Below, one piece after another: positions 7,968-16,059 of a DNA stretch of 64,000 nt. The notes beneath the pieces are model-generated. The model did no database searches, had not been told where the DNA came from, and saw only the letters and a list, made by a program, of their open reading frames with translations. The stretch spans positions 62,001 through 126,000 of the forward strand of contig JBBDWR010000010.1 of the NCBI GenBank assembly GCA_040902745.1. Reading direction: 5' to 3'. Source of the stretch: JBBDWR01 sp040902745 (GTDB lineage: Bacteria; Actinomycetota; UBA4738; HRBIN12). A program made the position numbers and the translations under genes. The number at the start of each line of letters is the position of its first letter. The stretch's first letter is position 1.

Positions 7968-9203
7968 TCATGAGGTCGCCCGTTCGGGCCGCGGCCGGGT
8001 CCCGTGCTTGCGGATGTCGAGGATCGCGGTGATCGCCACCCCCAGCGTGCAGACGGCGATCGAGCCCATCGTGAGGCGCAGCCCGGCGCCCTCGGCCAGC
8101 CATCCCATGAGCGGGGGGCCGACGACGAACCCCGTGTAGCCGACGGTGCTCATCGCGGACACCGCCAGCGCTGGGTCTTCGTCCGTGGAGTCCGCGAGTC
8201 CGAACGCGGCCGGCGCGGCGGAGGCGATGAAGAACCCGAGTACGAGGAAGGCGAGGGCGACGACCACCTCGTTACCCGTCAGTGTCGCCGCGATGCCCCC
8301 GGCGAAGGCGCCGAACCCCGAGACGAGCATCGTGCGGTCATAGCCGAGACGGAACAAGAAGCGTCCGGCTGTCAGCCGGCCGATCGCCAGTGCGAAGCTG
8401 AACGCTGCGAACGCGATACCTGCCGTGAGCGCGCTGGCGTTGAGGGTCGTCTGGATGTACTGGCCGGACCAGATGTCCATCGATCCCTCCACCAGGAACG
8501 CGAAGAGCACGGCAACCGCGGGAAAGATCAGACGCCTCGAGCGCCGAAGGGCCGAGAGGGAGACTCCCGAATCTGACGGTGACGGCCGCGGCAGGGCACG
8601 GATCCCGCGCGATGTCGCGTTCCAGATCGTGGCGGCGAACAACATCCCGGCGGCGATCGACATCGTGATCTCGAAGTCGACGCCCGCAACCGTCAGCAAG
8701 CCCGCTCCGATGCCGCCGGTGATGCCGCCGATGCTGTAGCACGCGTGCATCCACTGGAGCACGGGCTTGTGTTCGCGCGCCTCGATCGCCTGTGCGGCCA
8801 CGTTGTAGAAGACGTCGATCAGGCCGTTGCCCGCGCCGAGAACCATGAATCCCACCAGCAGGATCGTGCCACTGCCGAGCGCCACGGCGAGCGCCCCGAG
8901 ACCCATGACCGCCAACGACAACGGAAGCGTCACCGCCAGCGGAAGAAACTGGAGCCGGGGAGAGAACAGCGTCATCGACAAGATCGCGATGACCGAGAGC
9001 GCGGCGAGCTGCAGCCCCAGGTCACCTTCGCTCAGGCCATGGTGCTGCAGGTAGGCGGTGACGAGCACGACCCACACGCCCCAGAACTGGCCGAACGTCA
9101 GGTAGCCCACGAGCAGGGGCGCGATGGACCGACGTAGAGCCACCGGATCGGGGGCCTTCAGGTCGTCGGAGAACGGCAGGATCGGTTCGTCCACGAGGCG
9201 CAA
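7968..9203 (-). CDS. Major facilitator superfamily transporter
   Basis: A 411-residue integral membrane protein with about 12 hydrophobic segments, arranged as two six-helix halves around a basic central loop (TSRGIRALPRPSPSDSG, near residue 200). The N-terminal half contains GLIDVFYNVAAQAIEAREHKP, resembling the FucP/sugar or YbjJ-like MFS branch. The C-terminal half has RLTAGRFLFRLGYDR, a typical MFS loop motif. Substrate is unknown. It is read in the same direction as the Rieske gene and lies upstream of it, with 111 bases between. The ORF begins at TTG 9203; a GTG at 9194 is a possible alternative. No ATG is in frame before the first helix. Confidence 0.75.
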   Translation of the reverse strand: MRLVDEPILPFSDDLKAPDPVALRRSIAPLLVGYLTFGQFWGVWVVLVTAYLQHHGLSEGDLGLQLAALSVIAILSMTLFSPRLQFLPLAVTLPLSLAVMGLGALAVALGSGTILLVGFMVLGAGNGLIDVFYNVAAQAIEAREHKPVLQWMHACYSIGGITGGIGAGLLTVAGVDFEITMSIAAGMLFAATIWNATSRGIRALPRPSPSDSGVSLSALRRSRRLIFPAVAVLFAFLVEGSMDIWSGQYIQTTLNASALTAGIAFAAFSFALAIGRLTAGRFLFRLGYDRTMLVSGFGAFAGGIAATLTGNEVVVALAFLVLGFFIASAAPAAFGLADSTDEDPALAVSAMSTVGYTGFVVGPPLMGWLAEGAGLRLTMGSIAVCTLGVAITAILDIRKHGTRPRPERATS

Positions 9204-9323
9204 TCATGCCACGGGACCGTCGGCCCTCAGCCCATCTCCCTCGCCGTCCGCGCCGGCGAAACCGCGGGTTCACCCCGTCGGAGCGCCGCCTGCCGTGGCT
9301 ATCGGGCGCCTGGGCCCGTGGTG

Positions 9324-9329
9324 TATAGT
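9324..9329 (+). promoter_or_regulatory. -10 box of a near-leaderless promoter for the ABC ATPase
   Basis: TATAGT ends 9 bases before the ATG at 9339, which puts the predicted transcription start at about 9336. No Shine-Dalgarno sequence can fit between them, so the mRNA is probably leaderless. No convincing -35 hexamer is visible. Confidence 0.5.
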
Positions 9330-9338
9330 CCGCGCGGT

Positions 9339-10466
9339 ATGGCTGGGGGAGAGGTCCAACTCGTCGACCTGGTGAAACGCTTCGGCGATGTCGCCGCCGT
9401 GGACGGGGTCAATCTGCAGATGCCTTCGGGGGAGTTCTTCTCCCTGCTGGGTCCCTCCGGGTGTGGCAAGACGACCACGTTGCGCATGATCGCCGGGTTC
9501 GAGCGGCCCACCGAAGGGCAGATCCTGCTCGACGGCGTCGACATGGCGCAGACGCCTCCCCACAAGCGCAACGTCAACACCGTTTTCCAGAACTACGCCC
9601 TGTTCCCGCACCTCACGGTGGAGGAGAACGTTGCGTTCGGTCTGAGGTACCAGAAGGCCTCCAAGGAAGAGACGAAGCGTCGCGTCGGTGAGGCGCTCGA
9701 GCTCGTGCAGCTCGGCGGCTACGGACTACGCCGCCCGACGCAGCTCTCGGGCGGTCAGCAACAGCGCGTCGCGCTCGCGCGAGCCTTGATCCTCGGCCCC
9801 CAGGTGCTGCTGTTGGATGAGCCGCTCGGGGCACTCGATGCCAAGCTGCGCAAGGCGTTGCAGGTCGAGCTGAAGGGTCTGCAGGAAGAAGTCGGCATCA
9901 CCTTCATCTACGTGACGCACGACCAAGAGGAAGCGCTCACGATGTCGGACCGCATCGCGGTGATGAGCCATGGTCGCGTCGAACAGGTCGGTCCACCGAC
10001 CGAGATCTACGAGCAGCCGGCAACCTCGTATGTCGCGGACTTCCTCGGGGTGTCGAATCTGATGGATGCCACGGCCGAAGGCGCGGCCGGGGGTGGTCGA
10101 TGCAAGATCAAGCTCGGTGAGTTCGCCCTCGAAGCGGCCCAAGGGGTCGATGACGCCATGGGAGCGGTGAAGGTGACGATCCGTCCCGAGCGCGTCGACG
10201 TGGAGCCGCAGGGCACCGCGGGCGAGAATCGCGTGCCGGGGATGGTCGAACGCGTCGTCTATGTGGGATCGGTCAAGCACGCGATGGTCACCTTGGCGAC
10301 GGGTCAGAAGCTGCAGGCGTGGGTCCCGAACGACGGGACTGCATCGTTCCCCTACGACGCCGGAGCAGCCGTTGCCGTGCACTTCCCCGCGGACGCGCTG
10401 CGCGTGTTGCAGGACACCACTCCTGCATCCGAACTGCAGGACGATCTGCAGGCGACCGACGCCTAG
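9339..10466 (+). CDS. PotA-like ABC transporter ATP-binding protein
   Basis: ATPase of a spermidine/putrescine-type (PotA/CUT1-like) importer, 375 residues. Visible are the Walker A motif GPSGCGKTT at about residues 37-45, Q-loop TVFQNYALFPH, signature LSGGQQQR, Walker B LLLDEPLGALD and the switch His in YVTHDQEEAL. A C-terminal TOBE-like regulatory domain of about 130 residues follows. It faces, convergently, the permease and binding-protein genes 10519-13701 (minus) and presumably energises them. It is the only PotA-type ATPase in the window, so it may also serve the second cassette at 43595-46747, which has none. ATG 9339 is chosen over an upstream GTG at 9318, which would overlap the -10 box. 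Confidence 0.9.
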   Translation: MAGGEVQLVDLVKRFGDVAAVDGVNLQMPSGEFFSLLGPSGCGKTTTLRMIAGFERPTEGQILLDGVDMAQTPPHKRNVNTVFQNYALFPHLTVEENVAFGLRYQKASKEETKRRVGEALELVQLGGYGLRRPTQLSGGQQQRVALARALILGPQVLLLDEPLGALDAKLRKALQVELKGLQEEVGITFIYVTHDQEEALTMSDRIAVMSHGRVEQVGPPTEIYEQPATSYVADFLGVSNLMDATAEGAAGGGRCKIKLGEFALEAAQGVDDAMGAVKVTIRPERVDVEPQGTAGENRVPGMVERVVYVGSVKHAMVTLATGQKLQAWVPNDGTASFPYDAGAAVAVHFPADALRVLQDTTPASELQDDLQATDA

Positions 10467-10518
10467 GCGCTTGTTGCACCCACCCGTACGCGTTCCGCTG
10501 GAACCGTTCCCGTCCCGC

Positions 10519-11454
10519 TCAGATCGAGATGTTCACGAACTCCTTGGTGGCGCCTTCCTTGCGTTGACCTCGGGTCGCGAAACGGTACGCAAGGATGCCG
10601 ATCCCGACGCCCAGCAAGGCGACCACGAGCATCATCGTCGCAGCGGCGTTGACGGCCGGTGTGGGTGACCCACGAGCGGCGTTGTAGATCTTCACCGACA
10701 GGGGTTCGGAGCCCGAGTCGCCGGACAAGAACCGGACCGTCACGAAGTCATCGATCGAGTCCGCGAACACGATCGCGGCAGACGCGAAGATCGCCGGATA
10801 CAGCAGCGGCATCAACACACGCCGGATCGCCTGCGTGGGTGAGGCCCCCAGATCCATCGCTGCCTCTTCGTATTCCGAACCGATCGACAACAATCGTGCT
10901 CGCACGATGATCACCGAATACGCGATCTGCCACGTCACCAAACCCACGACCTGCGCGTAGGTGCCGCGCGTGATAAAGGTGAATACCTCGGTGATGGTGA
11001 GGAATAGCGCGAACCCCAGGATGATCTCGGGGACCACGAACCCCAGCAAGATCGTGAAGTTGGCCGTGTTCGCCACCCTGCCGCGCCAGCGATCCAAGCC
11101 GATCGCGAACAGCGTTCCGATCGGCACCGCGATCAGCACGGTGAACACCGCGAGGCGCATGCTCTGGAACAATGCACCGCGTAGGGCCGCATCGTTGAAG
11201 AACGCATCGGTCGGATCCTCGGTCCACCAACGCAGCGAGAACCCCTGCCACGCGCTGCGCGATCTCCCGGCGTTGAACGAGAACGCGATCGCGATCAACA
11301 CCGGGAGGATCGACCATGCGAGGTAGAGCCAGGTGAAGGACTCCAGGAATCGGGGCTTTCGCCAAGGGTTGCGCAGCCAGCCACGTGGGGTCCGCGCCGA
11401 CACCGCTCCGACCGGCGCTGTGCGTTCGGGAGCAGCGATCGCGGTGTCCGTCAC
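10519..11454 (-). CDS. PotC-like ABC transporter permease (cassette 1)
   Basis: Inner-membrane permease of a polyamine-type ABC importer, 311 residues. Six hydrophobic segments are visible, along with the conserved EAA loop (EYEEAAMDLGASPTQAIRRV) that contacts the ATPase. The GTG start at 11454 forms a GTGA overlap with the stop of the upstream permease, implying translational coupling. It is the last gene of a binding-protein/permease/permease operon. Its closest relative in the window is the permease at 43595-44518, which shares the NPW-K-RFL N-terminus and the SFNAGRS-SAWQGFS segment. Confidence 0.88.
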   Translation of the reverse strand: MTDTAIAAPERTAPVGAVSARTPRGWLRNPWRKPRFLESFTWLYLAWSILPVLIAIAFSFNAGRSRSAWQGFSLRWWTEDPTDAFFNDAALRGALFQSMRLAVFTVLIAVPIGTLFAIGLDRWRGRVANTANFTILLGFVVPEIILGFALFLTITEVFTFITRGTYAQVVGLVTWQIAYSVIIVRARLLSIGSEYEEAAMDLGASPTQAIRRVLMPLLYPAIFASAAIVFADSIDDFVTVRFLSGDSGSEPLSVKIYNAARGSPTPAVNAAATMMLVVALLGVGIGILAYRFATRGQRKEGATKEFVNISI

Positions 11455-12413
11455 CTGTCCACCGCCTGACGTGCCGTCGTTCGCATGTAGTAGATCATCG
11501 GGACGAGCAAGATCACGATCAGGGTCAGCACGACCGATGCGCCGAGGGCGCCGCGGCCCGGTTCGAACACGGAGCGGTCGATGATGTTCCCGACCATGGT
11601 CGTCTTCGGGCTTCCCGACAGGAGTTGGTTCGTGTAGTAGTCCCCCATCATCGGCAGCATGATGATGATGACTCCCGCGAGCAGGGCCGGCTTGGACAGC
11701 GGAAGGGTGACGCGGCGGAACGTCTGCCACGGGCTGGCTCCGAGGTCGCGCCCGGCCTCGAGCAGGCTCGAACCGATCCGGTCGAGTTGGCCGTACACGG
11801 GAAGCACCAGGTAGGGCACGTATCCGTAGACCAATCCCAGGATCACGGTATACGGCTTGCCGGACAGCCACGCCACCGGTGTCAGACCCGGCACGAACGC
11901 GAACACGTCGTTCACGAATCCGTCGTCCGCCAGCAGGCTCTGCCATGCGAACATCCGCATCAGATAGTTGATCCAGAACGGTGCGATCAGCAGCACCAGG
12001 AAAAGTGTCTTGCGTCGTCCTCCATGACGCGCGACGAAATACGCCACCGTGTAGCCGATCACCAGGCAGAGCATCGTCGCGATGATGATGAACGCGAACG
12101 TACGAAGATACACGGCTTGATACTTCGCGTCCGAACCGAAGATGTCCGACAGCACCTCTTGGAACTGAGCGAAGTCCCAGAACCACGGCTGGAATATCGG
12201 AACAGGGCTGCGCAGGGCGTCGTAGGTCCCGAACGCGACCGCGATGATCACGTAGAACGGCAGGATGAAGAAGATCGACTGCCACAGCACCGCGGGGGCG
12301 GCGAACGACGGCCAGAACCACCGCGGATACCATGCGCCGCGGTCGGCCTCCAGCTGCTTGAAGGCTCGCCGCTTCTGTCGACGACTCAGATGTTCGGTCG
12401 CGGAACTGCTCAC
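11451..12413 (-). CDS. PotB-like ABC transporter permease (cassette 1)
   Basis: Inner-membrane permease of 320 residues. It begins with a cytoplasmic basic segment (RRQKRRAFKQLEADR), then WYPRWFWPSFAAPAV, a signature shared with the second cassette. Six transmembrane segments follow, with the EAA loop LEAGRDLGASPWQTFRRV and a C-terminal helix ending at a TTARQ segment. It pairs with the PotC-like gene, with which it shares the 4-base overlap 11451-11454. The binding-protein gene lies 10 bases upstream. The imported ligand is not known: PotBC-type systems carry polyamines, but relatives in quaternary-amine clusters carry other cationic compounds. Confidence 0.88.
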   Translation of the reverse strand: MSSSATEHLSRRQKRRAFKQLEADRGAWYPRWFWPSFAAPAVLWQSIFFILPFYVIIAVAFGTYDALRSPVPIFQPWFWDFAQFQEVLSDIFGSDAKYQAVYLRTFAFIIIATMLCLVIGYTVAYFVARHGGRRKTLFLVLLIAPFWINYLMRMFAWQSLLADDGFVNDVFAFVPGLTPVAWLSGKPYTVILGLVYGYVPYLVLPVYGQLDRIGSSLLEAGRDLGASPWQTFRRVTLPLSKPALLAGVIIIMLPMMGDYYTNQLLSGSPKTTMVGNIIDRSVFEPGRGALGASVVLTLIVILLVPMIYYMRTTARQAVDR

Positions 12414-12423
12414 CGCGTCGAAC

Positions 12424-13701
12424 TCATCCGGTCGAGGTGTTGAACTCGTCCCAAGCGTCCTGCCACTTGTCGTCGTCGTCGGGCGCCAGCTCGAGGATCG
12501 AATAGCCGGCCTTGAAGTCCTCTTCGGTCACCACTGCGAGCGGAAGGCTCTTGGGCACGTCGCCACCCGAGATCAGGCTCTCGGGATTGATCGACGTGAA
12601 CGGCGGCTGGTACCCATTCCACGTGAAGTTCTCATACCCGTGCTTCTTGTCGAGCAGGAAGTTGATGAACGTGTGTGCCAGCACAGGGTGCTCGGAGCTG
12701 GACGGCACAACGATCGTGTCGTTGCCGACGACCCCGGCGTGGTCGGCCGGGTACCAGTACCCCAGCACGTCCGTCGAGGTGCCCGAAGGCAGGTAGTACT
12801 GGGCCCCGATCATGTCCCCCGACCACGCGTGGTGCACGTCGTACTTGCCCTCGGAAAGCCCGACGTACGTGCCGTTGATCGATGTGCGGACATCGAGGGG
12901 GATCAGCTCCTTGAGGCTGTCCAGCGCGGCGTCGATCGTCGCTTGGTCGCCCGTGTTGATGTCGGTGATACCGTCGCGCAGCATCGCCATCGACAGCGTT
13001 TCGCGGTAGTCATCGTAGAGTCCCACCTTGCCCGCGTAGTCGGCGTTCCACAGCAGGTCGTAGCCCTGGTCTGCGGCCTCCTCATCGGAGATCACATCGC
13101 GTCGGTACCCAACCCCGGTGGTGTAGATCACGTAGGGGGCGGTGTAGCGCCAGCCCTGGTCGTAGAAGGGCGTATCGCCGTCCCAGTAGGCGGGCCAGAC
13201 GTTGGCCTCCATGTTCGGGATATAGCTGTGGTTCAGCGGCTGGAGCAGCTTGGCTCCCACCATCTGCCCGAGGACGTCGACCGTGGGGAAGAACACGTCG
13301 GCCACCTGTCCGGCCTGCATCTTCTGCTTGGCCTCGGACATGTTGTTGAAGGTCGTCCAGTTGTACGTGACGTCGTATTCCTTCTCGAAGTCCTCGAGGA
13401 CCTTCTTGTAGAAGTAATCCGACCAGTTGAAGATCTCCAGGGTCGCGCCCTTCTCGATCTCCATCCCGTCCGCGATCGCGGGGTTGTCGTCGTAGAGCGG
13501 CAGCGTGACAGGCTTGTCGCGCCGGGCCAGAGGGATCGTCGTGCTGCCCGCGTTCCCGGAAGCCTCTTTCGGGTCGGAACACGCCGCGAGGATCGCCGCG
13601 GCCGTCGGCAAGGCGATGCCCGCCATCGCCGCTCGCCGCAAGAACTCTCTCCGGTTGAGAGCTTCCTGTGTTGCAGGATGCATCCGCCGCCTGCGATCCA
13701 T
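12424..13701 (-). CDS. PotD-like ABC substrate-binding lipoprotein (cassette 1), Tat-exported
   Basis: Extracytoplasmic solute-binding protein, 425 residues. The signal carries a twin-arginine motif (NRREFLRRAAMAG) and a lipobox (AAILAAC), so export through Tat followed by lipid anchoring is likely. The mature part has the PotD/PotF-like core (LEIFNWSDYFYKK, LLQPLNHSYIPNM, APYVIYTTGVGYRRD). It is about 45% alike by eye to the second cassette's binding protein (45455-46747), strongest in the N-terminal 60 residues and the LPLYDDNPAIADG stretch. An AAGGGGGAAGC ribosome site precedes ATG 13701. A dyad of the YTGA-N6-GTTCAR type lies 26 bases upstream. Confidence 0.88.
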   Translation of the reverse strand: MDRRRRMHPATQEALNRREFLRRAAMAGIALPTAAAILAACSDPKEASGNAGSTTIPLARRDKPVTLPLYDDNPAIADGMEIEKGATLEIFNWSDYFYKKVLEDFEKEYDVTYNWTTFNNMSEAKQKMQAGQVADVFFPTVDVLGQMVGAKLLQPLNHSYIPNMEANVWPAYWDGDTPFYDQGWRYTAPYVIYTTGVGYRRDVISDEEAADQGYDLLWNADYAGKVGLYDDYRETLSMAMLRDGITDINTGDQATIDAALDSLKELIPLDVRTSINGTYVGLSEGKYDVHHAWSGDMIGAQYYLPSGTSTDVLGYWYPADHAGVVGNDTIVVPSSSEHPVLAHTFINFLLDKKHGYENFTWNGYQPPFTSINPESLISGGDVPKSLPLAVVTEEDFKAGYSILELAPDDDDKWQDAWDEFNTSTG

Positions 13702-13726
13702 GCTTCCCCCTTCGCGCGCCTCTGAC

Positions 13727-13742
13727 CTGAGCCACTGTTCAA
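13727..13742. promoter_or_regulatory. Operator-like dyad YTGA-N6-GTTCAR (site 1)
   Basis: CTGAGCCACTGTTCAA lies between the divergent binding-protein gene (start 13701, minus) and the amine oxidase gene. It matches three other intergenic copies in this window, at 46865, 50517 and 50588. All four share yTGA and GTTCAr flanking six variable bases. Likely a TetR-type repressor site. Confidence 0.55.
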
Positions 13743-13759
13743 GGACTCACGCTGAGTAC

Positions 13760-13779
13760 CATAGTCAGTCCGGACTATG
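13760..13779. promoter_or_regulatory. Inverted repeat CATAGTC-N6-GACTATG in divergent promoter region
   Basis: A perfect 7-bp inverted repeat with a 6-bp spacer, which itself contains the 10-bp palindrome AGTCCGGACT. On the minus strand a possible -10 (TATGGT, 13758-13763) for the binding-protein operon overlaps it; on the plus strand CATAGT could serve the amine oxidase. A second regulator is implied, because the sequence differs from the YTGA-type dyad 18 bases away. Confidence 0.45.
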
Positions 13780-13854
13780 CAAGCGTCCGACCGGGCCGGG
13801 AGGATGTCCGACACCTCGGGAGCCCTCGATCGACCCAGGTGCGTCCGCTCACTG

Positions 13855-15102
13855 ATGCATACGCAACGATCGGTGCTCGTGGTTGGCGCGGGTCTCGCGG
13901 GATTGACCGCGGGGCTCCAGCTGGCCGATCTCGGGGTCCACGTCACCGTGCTCGAGGGGCGCGACCGGGTCGGAGGGCGCGTGTGGAGTCCCCGGCTCCC
14001 GAACGACGAGATCGTCGAGATGGGGGCCGAATGGATCATGCCCGAGGACTCGGCGCTCGAGGAGCTGTGCGAGCGCCTGCAGGTCGCGCTGGTGCCCACC
14101 GGTTCGGACTATCGGGTCCGCGAGCCCCTCGGGTTGCTGGCGGCTCCGCAGGACGAGCAATCGGGACTCCTCCGCGACGCTGAGCGGCGGCTCGTCGCGA
14201 TGTCGGCCTCCGAGGTGGCAACCACCTCGCTCGGGGCGCTGCTGGAGGCGGCGCACGGCTCAGATCGAGCACGGGCCACGGTCTCGGCGCGATTGCAGGG
14301 TAGCTGTGCGGTCGACCTTGGTGCGGTCTGCTTGCGAAGCGTGCAGGCGGATGGAGCATTCGAGACATTTCCGGCGGTCTACCGCCGAGCAGCCGCAGGC
14401 AACCAATCGATCGCGACCTCGGCGGCCACGTTGCTGCCCGACGTGCGACTCGGCCACCGCGTGGACGCCGTGGAGCGTACGAACACGGGAGTGCAGGTCC
14501 GAGGCGACGGCGCCAACGGGGGATTCACCGCGACTGCCGACGCGATCGTGGTGGCCGTCCCCGTGCGGTCCGCCGCTCGGCTGCGATTCGACCCATCCCT
14601 CCCCGAGGATCTCGGTCGGGCGATCGCCGAGCGTCCGATGGGCGTCGCGGCCAAGTTCGCGGTGTCGACCGAGTCCCGCCCGTCCATCCGGTCGGTCCAG
14701 TGCGCCGATCTCCCGTTCTGGAGCTGGTCGGGGCTCGGCGAAGACGGCCGCGTCCGTCGATGCGTGACGTCGTTCGCCGGCTCGCCGATCGCACAGCGTG
14801 TGTTGCGGACCGAAAGCGGCGATCCGGCGACCTGGCTCGCGCGCGTCCAAGCGCTCTGGCCCGAAGAGAGCCTCGTCGGTGAGCCTCTGATGAAGTCCTG
14901 GGGCGACGACGAGCTGACGTGGGGCTCGTATTCCTCCATGGATGCCGCCGCGTTCGCCGTCGCTCACGTATTGGAGCGCTCCACGGACCGGATCGTGTTC
15001 GCAGGGGAGCACACGGCGGGACGCGAGTACTACGCGACGATGGATGCCGCCGTGCGATCTGGCCGGCGGGCGGCCGAGCAGATCGCAGCGATGTTGGCCT
15101 GA
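13855..15102 (+). CDS. Flavin-containing amine oxidase
   Basis: FAD-dependent monoamine oxidase family enzyme, 415 residues. The N-terminus has the dinucleotide-binding VVGAGLAGLTAG motif and, after the second strand, GRDRVGGRVWS. The C-terminal IVFAGEHTAGREYYATMDAAVRSGRRAA is the family's flavin/substrate closing motif. It would oxidise a primary or secondary amine to the aldehyde plus ammonia and H2O2. It is divergent from a PotD-like binding protein, so the imported cation may be its substrate (inference). Start is uncertain: ATG 13855 gives the minimal family N-terminus. ATGs at 13804 and 13777 are in frame; the first sits immediately after a GGGAGG and the second lies inside the inverted repeat. 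Confidence 0.8.
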   Translation: MHTQRSVLVVGAGLAGLTAGLQLADLGVHVTVLEGRDRVGGRVWSPRLPNDEIVEMGAEWIMPEDSALEELCERLQVALVPTGSDYRVREPLGLLAAPQDEQSGLLRDAERRLVAMSASEVATTSLGALLEAAHGSDRARATVSARLQGSCAVDLGAVCLRSVQADGAFETFPAVYRRAAAGNQSIATSAATLLPDVRLGHRVDAVERTNTGVQVRGDGANGGFTATADAIVVAVPVRSAARLRFDPSLPEDLGRAIAERPMGVAAKFAVSTESRPSIRSVQCADLPFWSWSGLGEDGRVRRCVTSFAGSPIAQRVLRTESGDPATWLARVQALWPEESLVGEPLMKSWGDDELTWGSYSSMDAAAFAVAHVLERSTDRIVFAGEHTAGREYYATMDAAVRSGRRAAEQIAAMLA

Positions 15103-15146
15103 CCGGCCACGCGTCTACCACCGATCGGGGTCCTGACCTGTTCTTG

Positions 15147-15152
15147 TATGAT
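15147..15152 (+). promoter_or_regulatory. -10 box before the enoyl-CoA hydratase operon
   Basis: TATGAT, 10 bases before ATG 15163, places a start of transcription at about 15159. This gives a leader too short for a ribosome site, so translation is probably leaderless. It would serve the enoyl-CoA hydratase / acyl-CoA synthetase / DMT transporter operon. Confidence 0.4.
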
Positions 15153-15162
15153 GCGCCCGCCC

Positions 15163-16059
15163 ATGATCCCGCTCCCACGACCGTGGGGGCCGCACGCGGT
15201 GAGGAGTGAGAGCATCAGCACCTCGGAAACCTCCGGATCGGTCCTGCAGATCGAGGACATCGGTCCCGTCCGCCGGCTCACGATGAACCGTCCGAACGCG
15301 TTGAACGCCTTGAATGGAGAGTTGCTGGACGCGATGCAACGCGCACTGACCGGCGCCGCGGACGACGCCGATGTCCGGGTCTTGATCCTGCGCGGTGCGG
15401 GACGCGCGTTCTGCTCCGGATACGACCTCAACGAAGACGCCAACGCGGAGACCAAGGACTCGCGAGGCTGGTATGCCGAGCTCAAGCACTCGGCCGACGA
15501 CATGCTCGCGTTCTTCGATCATCCGAAGCCGATCATCGCTCAAGTCCATAGCTACTGTCTTGCAGGCGGATGCGATCTGATGATGGTGTGCGACCTCTGC
15601 GTATGCTCGGACGATGCGCGGTTCGGCGAACCGGAGATCCGGTTCGGATCCGGGGTCGTGACGATGGTGATGCCCTGGATCCTTGGCGCGCGACGCGCGA
15701 AGGAGTACCTGTTCACCGGGGAGGATCGCATCTCGGCCGACGACGCGAAGGCGATCGGCCTCGTGAACCGGGTCGTGCCCCGCGACGACCTTGACGAGGC
15801 GACCCTGGCACTGGCGAACGAGATCGCGAAGAACGATCCGTTCGCGGTCTCGCTGCAGAAGAAGGCGATCAACCAGATGTGGGAGGTTGCCGGGTTCCGA
15901 GAGGCGATCGACGCGAACGTCGCGTTGGACACGATGATCGAGACCGCGGACCTCCCCGAGCGCGAAGAGTTCCGCTCGATCACGCTCGAGCGTGGACTCA
16001 AGAAGGCGATCGAGTGGCGTGACGCGCGGTTCCGCGAGCAGCACGGCGGCGGCGCGTGA
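15163..16059 (+). CDS. Enoyl-CoA hydratase/isomerase family protein
   Basis: Crotonase-fold enzyme of about 298 residues acting on an acyl-CoA. Seen: the oxyanion-hole strand GRAFCSGYDLNEDA and the CLAGGCDLMMVCDL segment. There an Asp replaces the Glu that precedes the Leu in classical hydratases (GGCEL). FGEPEIRFG keeps the second catalytic Glu of the family. The replaced acid and the atypical GSGVVTMVMPW loop suggest a specialised substrate rather than housekeeping beta-oxidation. ATG 15163 follows a TATGAT box; the region before residue 20 is not conserved, and GTG 15199 is another option. The stop overlaps the next gene by 4 bases (GTGA), coupling it to an acyl-CoA synthetase. A carnitinyl-CoA-type role is possible but not shown. 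Confidence 0.8.
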   Translation: MIPLPRPWGPHAVRSESISTSETSGSVLQIEDIGPVRRLTMNRPNALNALNGELLDAMQRALTGAADDADVRVLILRGAGRAFCSGYDLNEDANAETKDSRGWYAELKHSADDMLAFFDHPKPIIAQVHSYCLAGGCDLMMVCDLCVCSDDARFGEPEIRFGSGVVTMVMPWILGARRAKEYLFTGEDRISADDAKAIGLVNRVVPRDDLDEATLALANEIAKNDPFAVSLQKKAINQMWEVAGFREAIDANVALDTMIETADLPEREEFRSITLERGLKKAIEWRDARFREQHGGGA

